Shown here piece by piece: positions 17,391 to 26,496 of a stretch of DNA of 64,000 bases. The notes under the pieces were generated by a model, which searched no databases, was not told the origin of the DNA, and saw only the letters and a list, made by a program, of their open reading frames with translations. The DNA comes from HXMU1428-3 sp965215715 (GTDB lineage: Bacteria > Pseudomonadota > Alphaproteobacteria > Rhizobiales > HXMU1428-3), in the NCBI GenBank assembly GCA_965215715.1, contig OZ244129.1, forward strand, positions 868,001 through 932,000, written 5' to 3'. The position numbers were made by a program, and so were the translations under genes. Within the stretch, counting starts at the first letter, position 1. Each line of letters opens with the position of its first letter.

Positions 17391-18512
17391 ATGAGTTCGA
17401 TTGAAGGGGTGCCATTGAGTGATCAGCTTGAAGGGGCATTGCACCCTGTTCACACCCCGCATTTTTATGGGCATGATCAAGCGATCGAAGGGCTAACAAC
17501 GGGGCTGACTTCCGGGCGCTTTCATCATGGCTGGATTTTTTCTGGACCGTTAGGCGTTGGCAAAGCCACGCTGGGTTATCATCTTGCCAGAGTTTTATTA
17601 GACCAGACCCAAGATAAGGAACAGGGTGATCTTGATTTGATTGGCTTGTCTGAACAAGCTCGCCAAGAAAAAACGGGCCGGTTGGTGGCTCAATTTGCTC
17701 ATCCTGATATGCGGGTGTTGCGCCGTAATTATGATACTAAAACAAAGAAATTTTTTTCCTTCATTCGCATTGATGAGATGCGGGCCTTGCGTGATATGTT
17801 GCACACTACCCCTTCCATGGGAGGGGCGCGGGTTATTCTTATTGACAGGGCTGAAGATATGAACCAGGCCAGTGGCAATGCTTTGCTCAAGGTGCTTGAA
17901 GAGCCCCCGCAAAACACAGTTTTTATTTTAATCACCAATGCGCTGGGGCAAATTCCTATTACCATTCGTTCGCGCTGTCGGTTGTTAAAATTTCACGGGC
18001 TTGAATTGGATGCGTTTCAACAAGCGCTAGAACAGCAATTTCAAGCCCAACATTTAAAGTTGCCGCCTGATTTAGAGATGCAAAGCCTATGGCATTTGTC
18101 TCAAGGTAGTGTCAGGGTTGGCTTTGAACTGGTTACGGGCAATGGGCTTAAAGTTTATCACACCTTGGTCAAGCTATTTGAAGGCTTGCCAACCCTTGAT
18201 GGCCAATTGCTTGATCAGTTCGTGGACGGGGTGTTGCGTGATAAAAGCGGCCAGGCGTATAGCGGGGCGCTGGAGCAAGTTTTGCAGCTCATTCACCGCT
18301 TGATAAAGGGGAAGATGGCCGATTTCCCGTTAAGCGCCCAAGAAAAACGATTGGCAGATAAATTAATTCATCCACAAGCTATTGATCAATGGCTACGGGT
18401 ATGGGATACCGTGCAACAAAAGTCACTTGATGTTGATGAGTATAATTTAGATAAAAAAACCCACCTGACCACAACGCTGTTTAGCCTAAGAGATCTTGTG
18501 CGGGCCCAGTAA
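17391..18512 (+). CDS. holB: DNA polymerase III delta-prime subunit
   Basis: 373 residues, AAA+ clamp-loader subunit. Walker A GPLGVGKAT (52-60) after the usual HGWIFSG; Walker B-like LIDRAEDMN near 144 and the sensor stretch NALLKVLEEPP near 161. The zinc-module Cys typical of delta-prime are not evident, as often in alphaproteobacteria. Helps load the beta clamp at replication forks. Follows tmk and precedes metG, the usual order. Confidence 0.92.
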   Translation: MSSIEGVPLSDQLEGALHPVHTPHFYGHDQAIEGLTTGLTSGRFHHGWIFSGPLGVGKATLGYHLARVLLDQTQDKEQGDLDLIGLSEQARQEKTGRLVAQFAHPDMRVLRRNYDTKTKKFFSFIRIDEMRALRDMLHTTPSMGGARVILIDRAEDMNQASGNALLKVLEEPPQNTVFILITNALGQIPITIRSRCRLLKFHGLELDAFQQALEQQFQAQHLKLPPDLEMQSLWHLSQGSVRVGFELVTGNGLKVYHTLVKLFEGLPTLDGQLLDQFVDGVLRDKSGQAYSGALEQVLQLIHRLIKGKMADFPLSAQEKRLADKLIHPQAIDQWLRVWDTVQQKSLDVDEYNLDKKTHLTTTLFSLRDLVRAQ

Positions 18513-18563
18513 TGTTTTCAAAGTGATTTTCAAGTTTACGGATATTGAAATAGGACAAAATGA

Positions 18564-20120
18564 ATGGGCACGGATGACCCTTATTACATAACCACTGCCA
18601 TCTCTTATCCCAATGGGGAGCCTCATATTGGGCATGCTTATGAAGCGCTGGCAACTGACGCGTTGGCCAGGTTTTATCGGCTGGCGGGGCGCAAGGTTTA
18701 TTTTCTAACCGGGACTGATGAGCATGGTTTGAAAATGCAGCAAACAGCGCAAAAAGAAGGTGTGCCGGTGCAAGAGTTGGCAGATCGCAACTCAGCTCAA
18801 TTTCAAGATATGGTCCAAGCGCTTCATTGTTCTAATGATGATTTTATCCGCACGTCTGAAGAGCGGCACAAGCAAGCCTGCCAAGAGATTTGGCGGCGCA
18901 TGGAACAAGCGGGTGACATTTACCCAGGCACTTATGAGGGCTGGTATTCTGTGCGTGATGAGGCCTTTTATGATGAGGGTGAAACGACACTTGATGATCA
19001 AGGTGGGCGCATAGGCCCGCAAGGGACACCTGTTGAATGGACACAAGAGACCACTTATTTTTTCAAGCTATCAGCCTATCAAGACAAGTTGCTGGCCCAT
19101 TATAATGAAGACCCGTCCTTTATTGGGCCGCAAACCCGGCGCAATGAAATTATGCGCTTTGTGGAAGGCGGGCTAAAGGATCTTTCTATTTCTCGCACCA
19201 CCTTTGATTGGGGTATTTCCGTGCCAGGCTCAGATGATCACATTATGTATGTGTGGGTCGATGCGCTGACAAATTATCTAACCGGTGTTGGCTTTCCTGA
19301 TGAAGATAGCGACCTTTACAAAAATTTCTGGCCTGCCAATGTGCATATTATTGGCAAGGATATTTTGCGCTTCCATGCGGTTTATTGGCCAGCCTTTTTA
19401 ATGTCTGCTGGGGTGCCGTTGCCAAAACGGGTTTTTGCTCATGGGTTTTTGTTTAATCAGGGGGAGAAGATGTCCAAGAGTGTGGGCAATGTGGTGTCTC
19501 CCAATGATATGATTGAGGCGTATGGTGTTGATCAAATGCGCTATTTCTTTTTGCGTGAAGTGCCGTTTGGTAAGGATGGTAATTACAGCCATGAAGCGAT
19601 TATCAACCGGGTGAATGCTGATCTGGCCAATGATCTTGGCAATTTGGCACAACGTTCTTTGTCCATGATTGTTAAAAACTTAAGTGGTGTTTTGCCAGAC
19701 CCCAAAGCCTTGACGAATGAAGACCAGCAAATTTTGAAAGCGACAGATGATTTGTTGCCAGCCATTGCCCCTCACATGGAAACCCAAGCTTTGCACAAAG
19801 CGCTAGAGGCGATTTGGCAGGTGGTTGGTGATGCTAACAAATATTTTGCTGCTCAAGAACCTTGGGCCTTGAAGAAGACCGATCCGGAACGTATGGGGAC
19901 AGTGCTGTATGTCACGGCAGAGGTGATCCGCCAAGTGGCGATTTTGGCCCAACCGTTTATTCCCATCGGGGCAGGGCAATTGCTTGATTTGCTGCAACAA
20001 CCGGCTGATCAACGTAGTTTTTCTATCTTGGGAGAAAATGGACGTTTAAAATCGGGCTTGCAGCTTGAAAAGCCAACCCCGATCTTTCCTCGTTTGGAAT
20101 TGGCTGAGGAGCAAGCCTAA
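18564..20120 (+). CDS. metG: Methionyl-tRNA synthetase
   Basis: 518 residues, class I synthetase. HIGH motif at 21-24 and KMSKS near 303. The insertion lacks the four-Cys zinc knuckle and the C-terminal tRNA-binding domain is absent, so it is the short MetG type usual in alphaproteobacteria. Charges tRNA-Met in the cytoplasm. Stop TAA shares its last base with the ATG of tatD, implying coupled translation. Confidence 0.96.
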   Translation: MGTDDPYYITTAISYPNGEPHIGHAYEALATDALARFYRLAGRKVYFLTGTDEHGLKMQQTAQKEGVPVQELADRNSAQFQDMVQALHCSNDDFIRTSEERHKQACQEIWRRMEQAGDIYPGTYEGWYSVRDEAFYDEGETTLDDQGGRIGPQGTPVEWTQETTYFFKLSAYQDKLLAHYNEDPSFIGPQTRRNEIMRFVEGGLKDLSISRTTFDWGISVPGSDDHIMYVWVDALTNYLTGVGFPDEDSDLYKNFWPANVHIIGKDILRFHAVYWPAFLMSAGVPLPKRVFAHGFLFNQGEKMSKSVGNVVSPNDMIEAYGVDQMRYFFLREVPFGKDGNYSHEAIINRVNADLANDLGNLAQRSLSMIVKNLSGVLPDPKALTNEDQQILKATDDLLPAIAPHMETQALHKALEAIWQVVGDANKYFAAQEPWALKKTDPERMGTVLYVTAEVIRQVAILAQPFIPIGAGQLLDLLQQPADQRSFSILGENGRLKSGLQLEKPTPIFPRLELAEEQA

Positions 20121-20911
20121 TGTTGGTTGATAGCCATTGTCATTTGGACTTTCCAGGATTGGTCGATGATATTGAGGCGGTTCGCGGGCGCGCTAAGGGG
20201 GCTGGTGTTGATTTGATGGTCACCATCTCCACCCGTTTGCGCCAGATCGATAAAATCTTGGCGATTGCAGAGCAACATGACAATGTTTATTGCTCGGTTG
20301 GCACCCATCCGCACAATGCCAGTGAGGAAAAAGATCTCACTTTGGAAGACATTTTAACTCATTGTGATCACCCCAAAGTGGTTGCCATTGGTGAGGCGGG
20401 CCTAGATTATTTTTATGAGCATGGTGACCCGGTTGATCAAGCCGCAGGCTTTCGCCGGCATATTGCGGCGGCGCGCGAAACCGGTTTGCCCTTGGTCATC
20501 CACACAAGAGATGCTGAAGGCGACACGGCCAGCATTTTGAAAGAAGAGACCACAAAAGGGGCTTTTCCCTTTTTGTTGCATTGCTTTACCGCGTCGCGCC
20601 AATTGGCTGAGATTGGGGTCGAGCTGGGTGGTTATGTTTCGTTTTCAGGGGTGTTGACGTTTAAGAAGTCTGATGAGCTGCGGGCAACAGCTGCCGCCCT
20701 GCCATTAGATCGTTTGTTGGTTGAAACAGATGCGCCTTATTTGGCGCCGGTGCCCAAACGCGGAAAGCCAAATGAACCGGCCTATGTGGCCCATACCGCG
20801 CAAGTTTTGGCTGAGACGAGAGGGTTGAGTTTGGAAGAGATCTCTCAAGCGACCACAGATAATTTCATGCGCTTGTTTTCCAAAGTGCCCGATCCAAGAC
20901 CAATTAACTAA
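20120..20911 (+). CDS. tatD: TatD family Mg-dependent hydrolase
   Basis: 263 residues, TIM-barrel metallohydrolase. DSHCHLD (3-9), GEAGLDYFYE near 93, VIHTRDAE near 128, LHCFTAS near 153 and VETDAPYLAP near 203 supply the metal ligands. TatD proteins are 3'-5' DNases and are also linked to RNA and D-aminoacyl-tRNA quality control. Start overlaps metG stop by one base. Confidence 0.93.
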   Translation: MLVDSHCHLDFPGLVDDIEAVRGRAKGAGVDLMVTISTRLRQIDKILAIAEQHDNVYCSVGTHPHNASEEKDLTLEDILTHCDHPKVVAIGEAGLDYFYEHGDPVDQAAGFRRHIAAARETGLPLVIHTRDAEGDTASILKEETTKGAFPFLLHCFTASRQLAEIGVELGGYVSFSGVLTFKKSDELRATAAALPLDRLLVETDAPYLAPVPKRGKPNEPAYVAHTAQVLAETRGLSLEEISQATTDNFMRLFSKVPDPRPIN

Positions 20912-20933
20912 GACGGGGAGCTTAACAACCTTG

Positions 20934-21722
20934 ATGCGCTTTACCATTTTAGGATCAGGCTCTTCAGGCGGCATTCCGCGCATTGGCGGGGACTGGGGGG
21001 CTTGTGATCCAAATGAGCCTAAGAATGCGCGCTTGCGCAGTTCATTTTTGGTTGAGCAAGAAAGTGAAGGTGCCTTGACCCGTTTGTTGGTTGATACTTC
21101 CCCAGATCTGCGGGCCCAGCTTTTATCAGCCGATGTGGCAACGCTTGATGGGGTGGTTTATACCCATTCTCATGCCGACCACACTCATGGCATAGATGAT
21201 TTGCGGGTGGTTTATTTTAACAATAAGGCCCGCATTCCGGTTTTTTATGATGCTGAGACGGGCAAGGTGCTGCGGTCAAAATTTCATTATTGTTTTGAGC
21301 AGCCGGAAGATTCGAACTATGTGCCGATTTTAAAGGGGCAAGAAATTGCCCCATACACGCCTTTTGAAATTGAGGGGGCAGGTGGCACAATCAACGTGAT
21401 GCCGTTTCAGCAATTGCATGGGAATGGGCATTCTCTCGGTTTGAGGTTTGGCAATTTGGCTTATGCAACGGATGTGCATGCTTTTCCTGAACAATCGTTG
21501 CCGATGCTGGAAGGGCTCGATGTGTTGATTTTGGATGCTTTGCGCTACTCACATCATCCTTGTCATTTTACCGTTGAGCAAGCGGTGCAAATTATTGAAC
21601 AAGTTAAGCCCAAACGCGCCATTCTTACGCATTTGCATATTGATCTGGATTATCAGACTTTAAAAGCCGAACTTCCTGCTCACATCGAGCCAGCTTATGA
21701 TGGTTTGGTTATTGAGCTTTAG
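20934..21722 (+). CDS. MBL-fold metallohydrolase, PhnP-like
   Basis: 262 residues of the metallo-beta-lactamase fold. Starts RFTILGSGSSGGIPRIGGDWG and has HSHADH at 78-83, LHGNGHSLG near 159, and ILTHLHIDLDY near the end. Similar to PhnP cyclic-phosphate phosphodiesterases, and the usual last member of the metG-tatD run. The PhnP structural zinc Cys are represented only by Cys23, so the specific activity is unsure. ATG 20934 is preceded in frame by TTG 20931, which is closer to GGGGAG. Confidence 0.85.
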   Translation: MRFTILGSGSSGGIPRIGGDWGACDPNEPKNARLRSSFLVEQESEGALTRLLVDTSPDLRAQLLSADVATLDGVVYTHSHADHTHGIDDLRVVYFNNKARIPVFYDAETGKVLRSKFHYCFEQPEDSNYVPILKGQEIAPYTPFEIEGAGGTINVMPFQQLHGNGHSLGLRFGNLAYATDVHAFPEQSLPMLEGLDVLILDALRYSHHPCHFTVEQAVQIIEQVKPKRAILTHLHIDLDYQTLKAELPAHIEPAYDGLVIEL

Positions 21723-21745
21723 AGTGTCCGGTCAAGGCTTACTGC

Positions 21746-21776
21746 GTGCCTTAATTTCCATGGTTAGACTTTGGCA
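21746..21776 (+). repeat. Half copy of the long inverted-repeat family
   Basis: GTGCCTTAA-TTTCCATGGTTAGAC-TTTGGCA matches the outer 31 bases of the left arms at 27892 and 44233. The inner stem, loop and right arm are missing. It lies between converging genes. Confidence 0.7.
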
Positions 21777-21797
21777 CAGTCCAGGTGCTTGTTGTTC

Positions 21798-22511
21798 TTA
21801 TTTAGAAACGTCCAGAGTATTTCCGTTTTCATAGGTGTTTTCAAGCAGTGTTGTCATAAGCCTTTTGGCAATTGTTTCAGGGCTGTTTAACGTGACTTGA
21901 TCTTCTCCGGGAAAGGCTTTTTGGCGTAAATTGGTGCTCATGGGGCCGGGGTTTACAAGCAAGGTTCTTATGCTTGTTTCTTGGGTTTCAGCGGCATAGC
22001 TTTTTACCAAAATCTCTAATGCGGCTTTAGACGCGGTAAAGGGGCCCCAATAGGCGGTCCCGCGTGTGCTTTCATCTTGATCTGTTATGAACAGAGCTGT
22101 TGCGCTTTCACTGCGCTGTAATAAGGGGTCAAGGGTTCTTAACAGAGAAAAGTTAGCTGTTAGGTTGGTGGTGAGGACTTTGTTCCATTCATCCGTTTTA
22201 AAATGCGAAATGGGGGCGAGCCCGCCCAGATAGGCGGCATTGCCAACCAGTAAATCAAGTTTATCAAAACGCTCAAAAAGGGTCGGGCCTAAAGCATCAA
22301 TGGTTTCAGGCTCCAGCAGGTTTAAGGGCACCAAAGTTGCTTGGCTGCCAACAGACTTGATCTCATCGTCTAGGGCTTCCAGGCTGCCCACCGTGCGCCC
22401 AAGGGCGATGATATGAGCCCCTTGTTTGGCAAGCTCTAGCGCTAAGTGATAGCCAAGCCCGCGGGTGGCCCCTGTGACAAGGGCGGTTTTGTCTTTAAAA
22501 CTTTGTGACAC
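21798..22511 (-). CDS. Short-chain dehydrogenase/reductase
   Basis: 237 residues. TGATRGLG near 11-18, NAAYLGG near 90 (in place of NNAG), Asp/Glu-rich FITDQDES near 140 and the catalytic pair WGPFTASK, where Tyr is two residues upstream (AYWGPFTASK). GTG 22511 is chosen because GGGAG lies six bases upstream. In Hyphomicrobiales an SDR often follows purF, here separated from it by the TAXI-fusion gene. Substrate unknown. Confidence 0.87.
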   Translation of the reverse strand: MSQSFKDKTALVTGATRGLGYHLALELAKQGAHIIALGRTVGSLEALDDEIKSVGSQATLVPLNLLEPETIDALGPTLFERFDKLDLLVGNAAYLGGLAPISHFKTDEWNKVLTTNLTANFSLLRTLDPLLQRSESATALFITDQDESTRGTAYWGPFTASKAALEILVKSYAAETQETSIRTLLVNPGPMSTNLRQKAFPGEDQVTLNSPETIAKRLMTTLLENTYENGNTLDVSK

Positions 22512-22572
22512 AAAAATCTCCCAGTTATTTAGTGCTGGGTCTAGCAAACCTTTAGGCTAACCGCAAAAGAAA

Positions 22573-22600
22573 AAACCGAGGGAATGGCTCCCCTCGGTTT
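22573..22600 (-). terminator. Rho-independent terminator
   Basis: AAACCGAGGG and CCCTCGGTTT form a 10-bp stem; the minus strand continues with a run of T. It ends the gene at 22627-23910. Confidence 0.92.
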
Positions 22601-22626
22601 GTAATAACAGCTTTATTGTAGGTGAC

Positions 22627-23910
22627 TTATTCGCTCGGTGTGGTTTCGACAGGCTCTTTTGTGCCTTCCATCATCTCACCTACTTTTTCAACGGCCTTGC
22701 CACCAAGTTCTTTGGCCTTTTCATAGGTGTCCTTTGTTACCTCTTTGGCCTTTTCGTAAGTGGGTTTTGCCGCTTCTAAAGCCTCTTTTGTCTTTTCTTT
22801 TGCTTTTTCATAAGTCGGTTTGGCTGCCTCTATCGCTTCTTTGGTTTTTTCCTTTGCCTTTTCATAGGTTGGTTTGGCTGCATCAACGGCGTCCTTGGTC
22901 ATTTCTTTGGCTTTTCTCAAATAAGGGCTAGAGGCTTTTTTGGCCTTATCTGTTGCATCGACCAAGCCTTCAACGCTTTTGGCTGAGACCGCTTTGGTGC
23001 TGGTCCATAATTTTGAAAACCAACCCTTTTTGGGGCGTAGTTTGTCAGCTGGCATTTCCTGTAATGCGGTGATGGCTTTTTCATGTGTGTCTTTTGCCGC
23101 TGGATCAGTGATACGATATGACTTGCCGGTAAATAACACCATAGGTGTGCACGCGGTAACAACTTTTTTGCCCGATTCATGCCATTTGGGGTTAGCGACA
23201 CCGGTTTCTTCAGCTGCATAAACTTTGCGCCCTCTGGTTTCTTGTGCCAAGATTTCGCGCGAAATGACAGGAACGAAATGGCCGCCATTTTCATTGACCA
23301 GCTTAAACAGCTTGTTGTCAGCATCTGGAAATTGCACAAAAAGGGTCACATTATCTTCTTGTGCAAGGGCTGATGTGATCGCATCTTCTGTGCTGGCGGC
23401 ATAGGTCACTTTTGTGGCTTTGCCCAGACCTGTTGGGTCAATGCTTTGTAAGTATTTAAATGAGCCAGCATGGCCTGACATCTCTGGTGGGAGAATAAAA
23501 TTCATATAAGGGGCGCTGGCGGCCACATCGCCAAAATTTTTCATCAATTTATTTTTAGTGACCAAAAACAAACATTCTTTGCCCAAATCATCGCGAATGG
23601 GCGTGTAGGCCAATTGATTTGATTGACTGGCATATTTCAAGGAGAATAAATCGTATTGAGCAAGGCCAAAATCTGTCGGCTTTTCAATAATTTTATCAAG
23701 ATTTTCAAGTGAGCCTTGAGATGTGCGGCAATTGATCAGCACATTTTTCTCTTTGGCTGCCTTTTTTATTGTTGGGCAAAATTCATTAAAATAGGCCCCT
23801 GTTTTTTCACCTGTGTATAGATCTAAAGCTTGTGCCTTTGTGACAAGCCCTGTCATACCAACCGTTAATGACAAACCGGCCAAAAGCGCCGCATCGATAG
23901 ATTTCATCAT
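22627..23910 (-). CDS. TAXI-type periplasmic receptor fused to LEA-like helical repeat tail
   Basis: 427 residues. Signal peptide to about residue 28 (VTKAQA), then a TAXI/NMT1-type solute-binding fold: LYTGEKTGAYFNEFCP, INCRTSQGSLENL and DFGLAQYD. From about residue 300 the chain turns into a Lys/Glu/Ala helix; three 18-residue units (AAKPTYEKAKEKTKEAIE and variants) resemble group 3 LEA or apolipoprotein-like helices, ending in an acidic tail. TAXI receptors usually serve TRAP permeases, but no permease genes lie nearby. AGGGAG precedes the start and a terminator follows, so it is probably monocistronic. Confidence 0.75.
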   Translation of the reverse strand: MMKSIDAALLAGLSLTVGMTGLVTKAQALDLYTGEKTGAYFNEFCPTIKKAAKEKNVLINCRTSQGSLENLDKIIEKPTDFGLAQYDLFSLKYASQSNQLAYTPIRDDLGKECLFLVTKNKLMKNFGDVAASAPYMNFILPPEMSGHAGSFKYLQSIDPTGLGKATKVTYAASTEDAITSALAQEDNVTLFVQFPDADNKLFKLVNENGGHFVPVISREILAQETRGRKVYAAEETGVANPKWHESGKKVVTACTPMVLFTGKSYRITDPAAKDTHEKAITALQEMPADKLRPKKGWFSKLWTSTKAVSAKSVEGLVDATDKAKKASSPYLRKAKEMTKDAVDAAKPTYEKAKEKTKEAIEAAKPTYEKAKEKTKEALEAAKPTYEKAKEVTKDTYEKAKELGGKAVEKVGEMMEGTKEPVETTPSE

Positions 23911-24083
23911 GTTTCTCCCTGAAAAGTTATTTTAATTTAATAACTTAATTCTCTGACATAAGCATCTATATTCATTGAATTTAACAAAATTAAGATATAG
24001 AGATTTATGTCCCTCATATAGGCAAGTATATGGTGAGAAAAAGGCCAAACTTCAAGTCTGGCACCGCGACATATTATAGCAGC

Positions 24084-25580
24084 TTAAAGCACTTCTGATA
24101 GCAATGAGGGGTGGGGTTCTTCTTCAAGGTTTTTATCTGTGAGAGGGGTTGGATAATCGCCGGTAAAACAATGATCGGTATATTGTGGGTGCTGTTCGTT
24201 GCGCCCGTCATGACCCATTGCGCGGTAAATGCCATCAACAGAGATAAATGCCAGGCTATCTGCCCCCATGAATTTGCGCATGCCCTCAATGTCATAATTG
24301 GCTGCCAAAAGTTTGTTTTGATTTGGCGTGTCGATGCCGTAAAAATCTGGATGGGTAATTGGCGGGCTGGAAATACGCATATGCACCTGGCGGGCACCGG
24401 CTTCATACATCATGGAAACCAATTTAACAGAGGTGGTGCCCCTGACAATGCTGTCATCAATCAGCACAACGCTTTTGCCCTCTACCATTGAGCGATTGGC
24501 TGAGTGTTTTAGCTTAACGCCCAATTGGCGAATTTGCTGTTCTGGCTCAATAAAAGTGCGCCCAACATAATGGTTGCGAATGATGCCAAGCTCAAATGGC
24601 ACCCCAGATTTTTGCGCATATCCAATGGCAGCTGGCACCCCGGAATCTGGAATGGGAATGATCACATCAGCTTCAGCTGGGGCTTCAATGGCCAATTGTT
24701 CGCCCATTTTTTTGCGCACTTCATAAACGCTTTTGCCAGACACAATGCTGTCAGGCCGGGCAAAATAAATATATTCAAAAATACAAGGGCGCGGGGTTTG
24801 CTTTTTAAAGGGGTGATAGCTTTTGATGCCAGATTTGGTAATGACAACAATTTCACCATTTTCAATTTCGCGCACAAATTCAGCACCAACGATATCAAAG
24901 GCGCAGGTCTCTGATGCGAGCACCCAGCTTTCACCCAGCCGCCCGAGCAAAAGCGGGCGAATGCCTAAAGGATCGCGCACACCAACCAATTTTTTATTGG
25001 TTAGACAGGTCAGGGCAAAGGCCCCTTCAATTTGCAAAACCGCTTCGGTGAAGCGTTCAATAAATTCGCGTTTTTTGCTGCGGGCTAAAAGGTGTAATAA
25101 AACTTCTGTGTCACTGGTAGATTGGAAGATTGCGCCGTCTTTTACCAGCTCTTTGCGCAATGTGATGGCATTTGTGAGGTTGCCGTTATGGCACATGGCA
25201 AAGCCGCCGCGTGAATGTTCGGCAAACAAAGGTTGCACATTGCGCATCACGGTATCACCGCTGGTGGAATAACGCACGTGGCCAACAGCACTTTCCCCGG
25301 ACAGCCGTTCAATGATGTTGCGTTTGTTAAAATTATCGCCGACCAGCCCTAAGCGTCGCTCGGCCTGGAATTGGTTGCCGTCAAATGAGACGATGCCAGC
25401 TGCTTCTTGGCCGCGATGCTGTAAGGCATGTAGCCCGAGAGCTGTGATCGCGGCGGCATCAGGTTGGCCAAAAATACCAAAAACACCGCATTCTTCTTTT
25501 GGTCGATCAAAACCGTTAAACCCGTGAGCATAACGGTTTGGTTGCCCTATTAGGCTTTCATAATTGGCGAGGCTATGCAT
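24084..25580 (-). CDS. purF: Amidophosphoribosyltransferase
   Basis: 498 residues. After a propeptide, Cys31 (EECGVFGIFG) is the glutaminase nucleophile; HALQHRGQEAAGI follows. The PRPP-binding loop is VVLIDDSIVRGTT near 360. Catalyses the first step of purine synthesis, PRPP to phosphoribosylamine. ATG 25580 is preferred over TTG 25595. Follows cvpA with a 149-base gap, the usual alphaproteobacterial order. Confidence 0.95.
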   Translation of the reverse strand: MHSLANYESLIGQPNRYAHGFNGFDRPKEECGVFGIFGQPDAAAITALGLHALQHRGQEAAGIVSFDGNQFQAERRLGLVGDNFNKRNIIERLSGESAVGHVRYSTSGDTVMRNVQPLFAEHSRGGFAMCHNGNLTNAITLRKELVKDGAIFQSTSDTEVLLHLLARSKKREFIERFTEAVLQIEGAFALTCLTNKKLVGVRDPLGIRPLLLGRLGESWVLASETCAFDIVGAEFVREIENGEIVVITKSGIKSYHPFKKQTPRPCIFEYIYFARPDSIVSGKSVYEVRKKMGEQLAIEAPAEADVIIPIPDSGVPAAIGYAQKSGVPFELGIIRNHYVGRTFIEPEQQIRQLGVKLKHSANRSMVEGKSVVLIDDSIVRGTTSVKLVSMMYEAGARQVHMRISSPPITHPDFYGIDTPNQNKLLAANYDIEGMRKFMGADSLAFISVDGIYRAMGHDGRNEQHPQYTDHCFTGDYPTPLTDKNLEEEPHPSLLSEVL

Positions 25581-25729
25581 TGTTCTCTTTGTCAATTGGA
25601 TGATTGTTTCTCAAGCTGTTTTCAGCTTGTCTCAACGCAGTTTCTTATTATTTTTTACGCAACCCAGGGCTTAACTTTTAATCTGGATGTTATGAATATC
25701 AATTCGTTCTTATGGTTTTTTAAACAGCT

Positions 25730-26302
25730 TTATTGTGTATCCTCGCGTGAACTCTGCTCTTCAGGTTCAGGGTCCAATGAGGGCAATTTAATCTGATCAG
25801 GCATGACTTTTTTCATTACAGATACAATATAGTTGCCAGTATCTTTTATATAAGGCAGCGATTGCGATTGGGTGACCCAATAGGGGTGCTTTTCTTCGTC
25901 TTGTTCTAAGAAGGTGCCAAAGAAATAAAGGATTACCACCAAAATAAACCCGCGTAACAGCCCAAACACAAAGCCTAGGCTGCGGTCCAGTGCGCCAATG
26001 CGGCTGTCTAGTATGCTTTCTGAGAAACGTGACGTTATAAAGTGAACAACGATAAGCACCAGTAGAAAAATACCAATCGCGCAAAGGCCAAGAGCAATGG
26101 TTTTATCAAGCCCAAGGCTTAGCGCTACATCGTTTGCTAAATGCCGATAATAAAGCGCAAAAACCACAGCTGCGAGTGCTGCTAAAGCCCAGGATAATAT
26201 AGAGAGAACTTCGCGCGTTAGACCGCGGTACATGGCCAGCATACCAGAGATTAGTGCAATGACTAACAATATGGCATCAAGATACGTTAAAGGCCCTAGC
26301 AT
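25730..26302 (-). CDS. cvpA: CvpA family membrane protein
   Basis: 190 residues with four membrane segments (about 7-24, 29-50, 62-85 and 103-127) and an acidic, Pro-rich cytoplasmic tail. Start LTYLDAILLVIALISGMLA and the middle GALDRSLGFVFGLLRG are typical of the colicin V production family. Its exact job is unknown; in other bacteria it supports envelope integrity and purF expression. Confidence 0.92.
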   Translation of the reverse strand: MLGPLTYLDAILLVIALISGMLAMYRGLTREVLSILSWALAALAAVVFALYYRHLANDVALSLGLDKTIALGLCAIGIFLLVLIVVHFITSRFSESILDSRIGALDRSLGFVFGLLRGFILVVILYFFGTFLEQDEEKHPYWVTQSQSLPYIKDTGNYIVSVMKKVMPDQIKLPSLDPEPEEQSSREDTQ

Positions 26303-26496
26303 GGGTGTTCCTTTATTTGGTTGTATCTTTCAAGGTTAGATCTTTGCATTGTTTTGATCTGCTTGAAAGACATCAGCCCCGCTAAACACTATACCATTTA
26401 GCTGATTTTTTTCTGCTTTACCAGTGCTGTTACGCTAACTGGTTCATAAAACTGTCATTCATCAGCATATTTTTGAGTTTTACCCCTAAACAAGCT

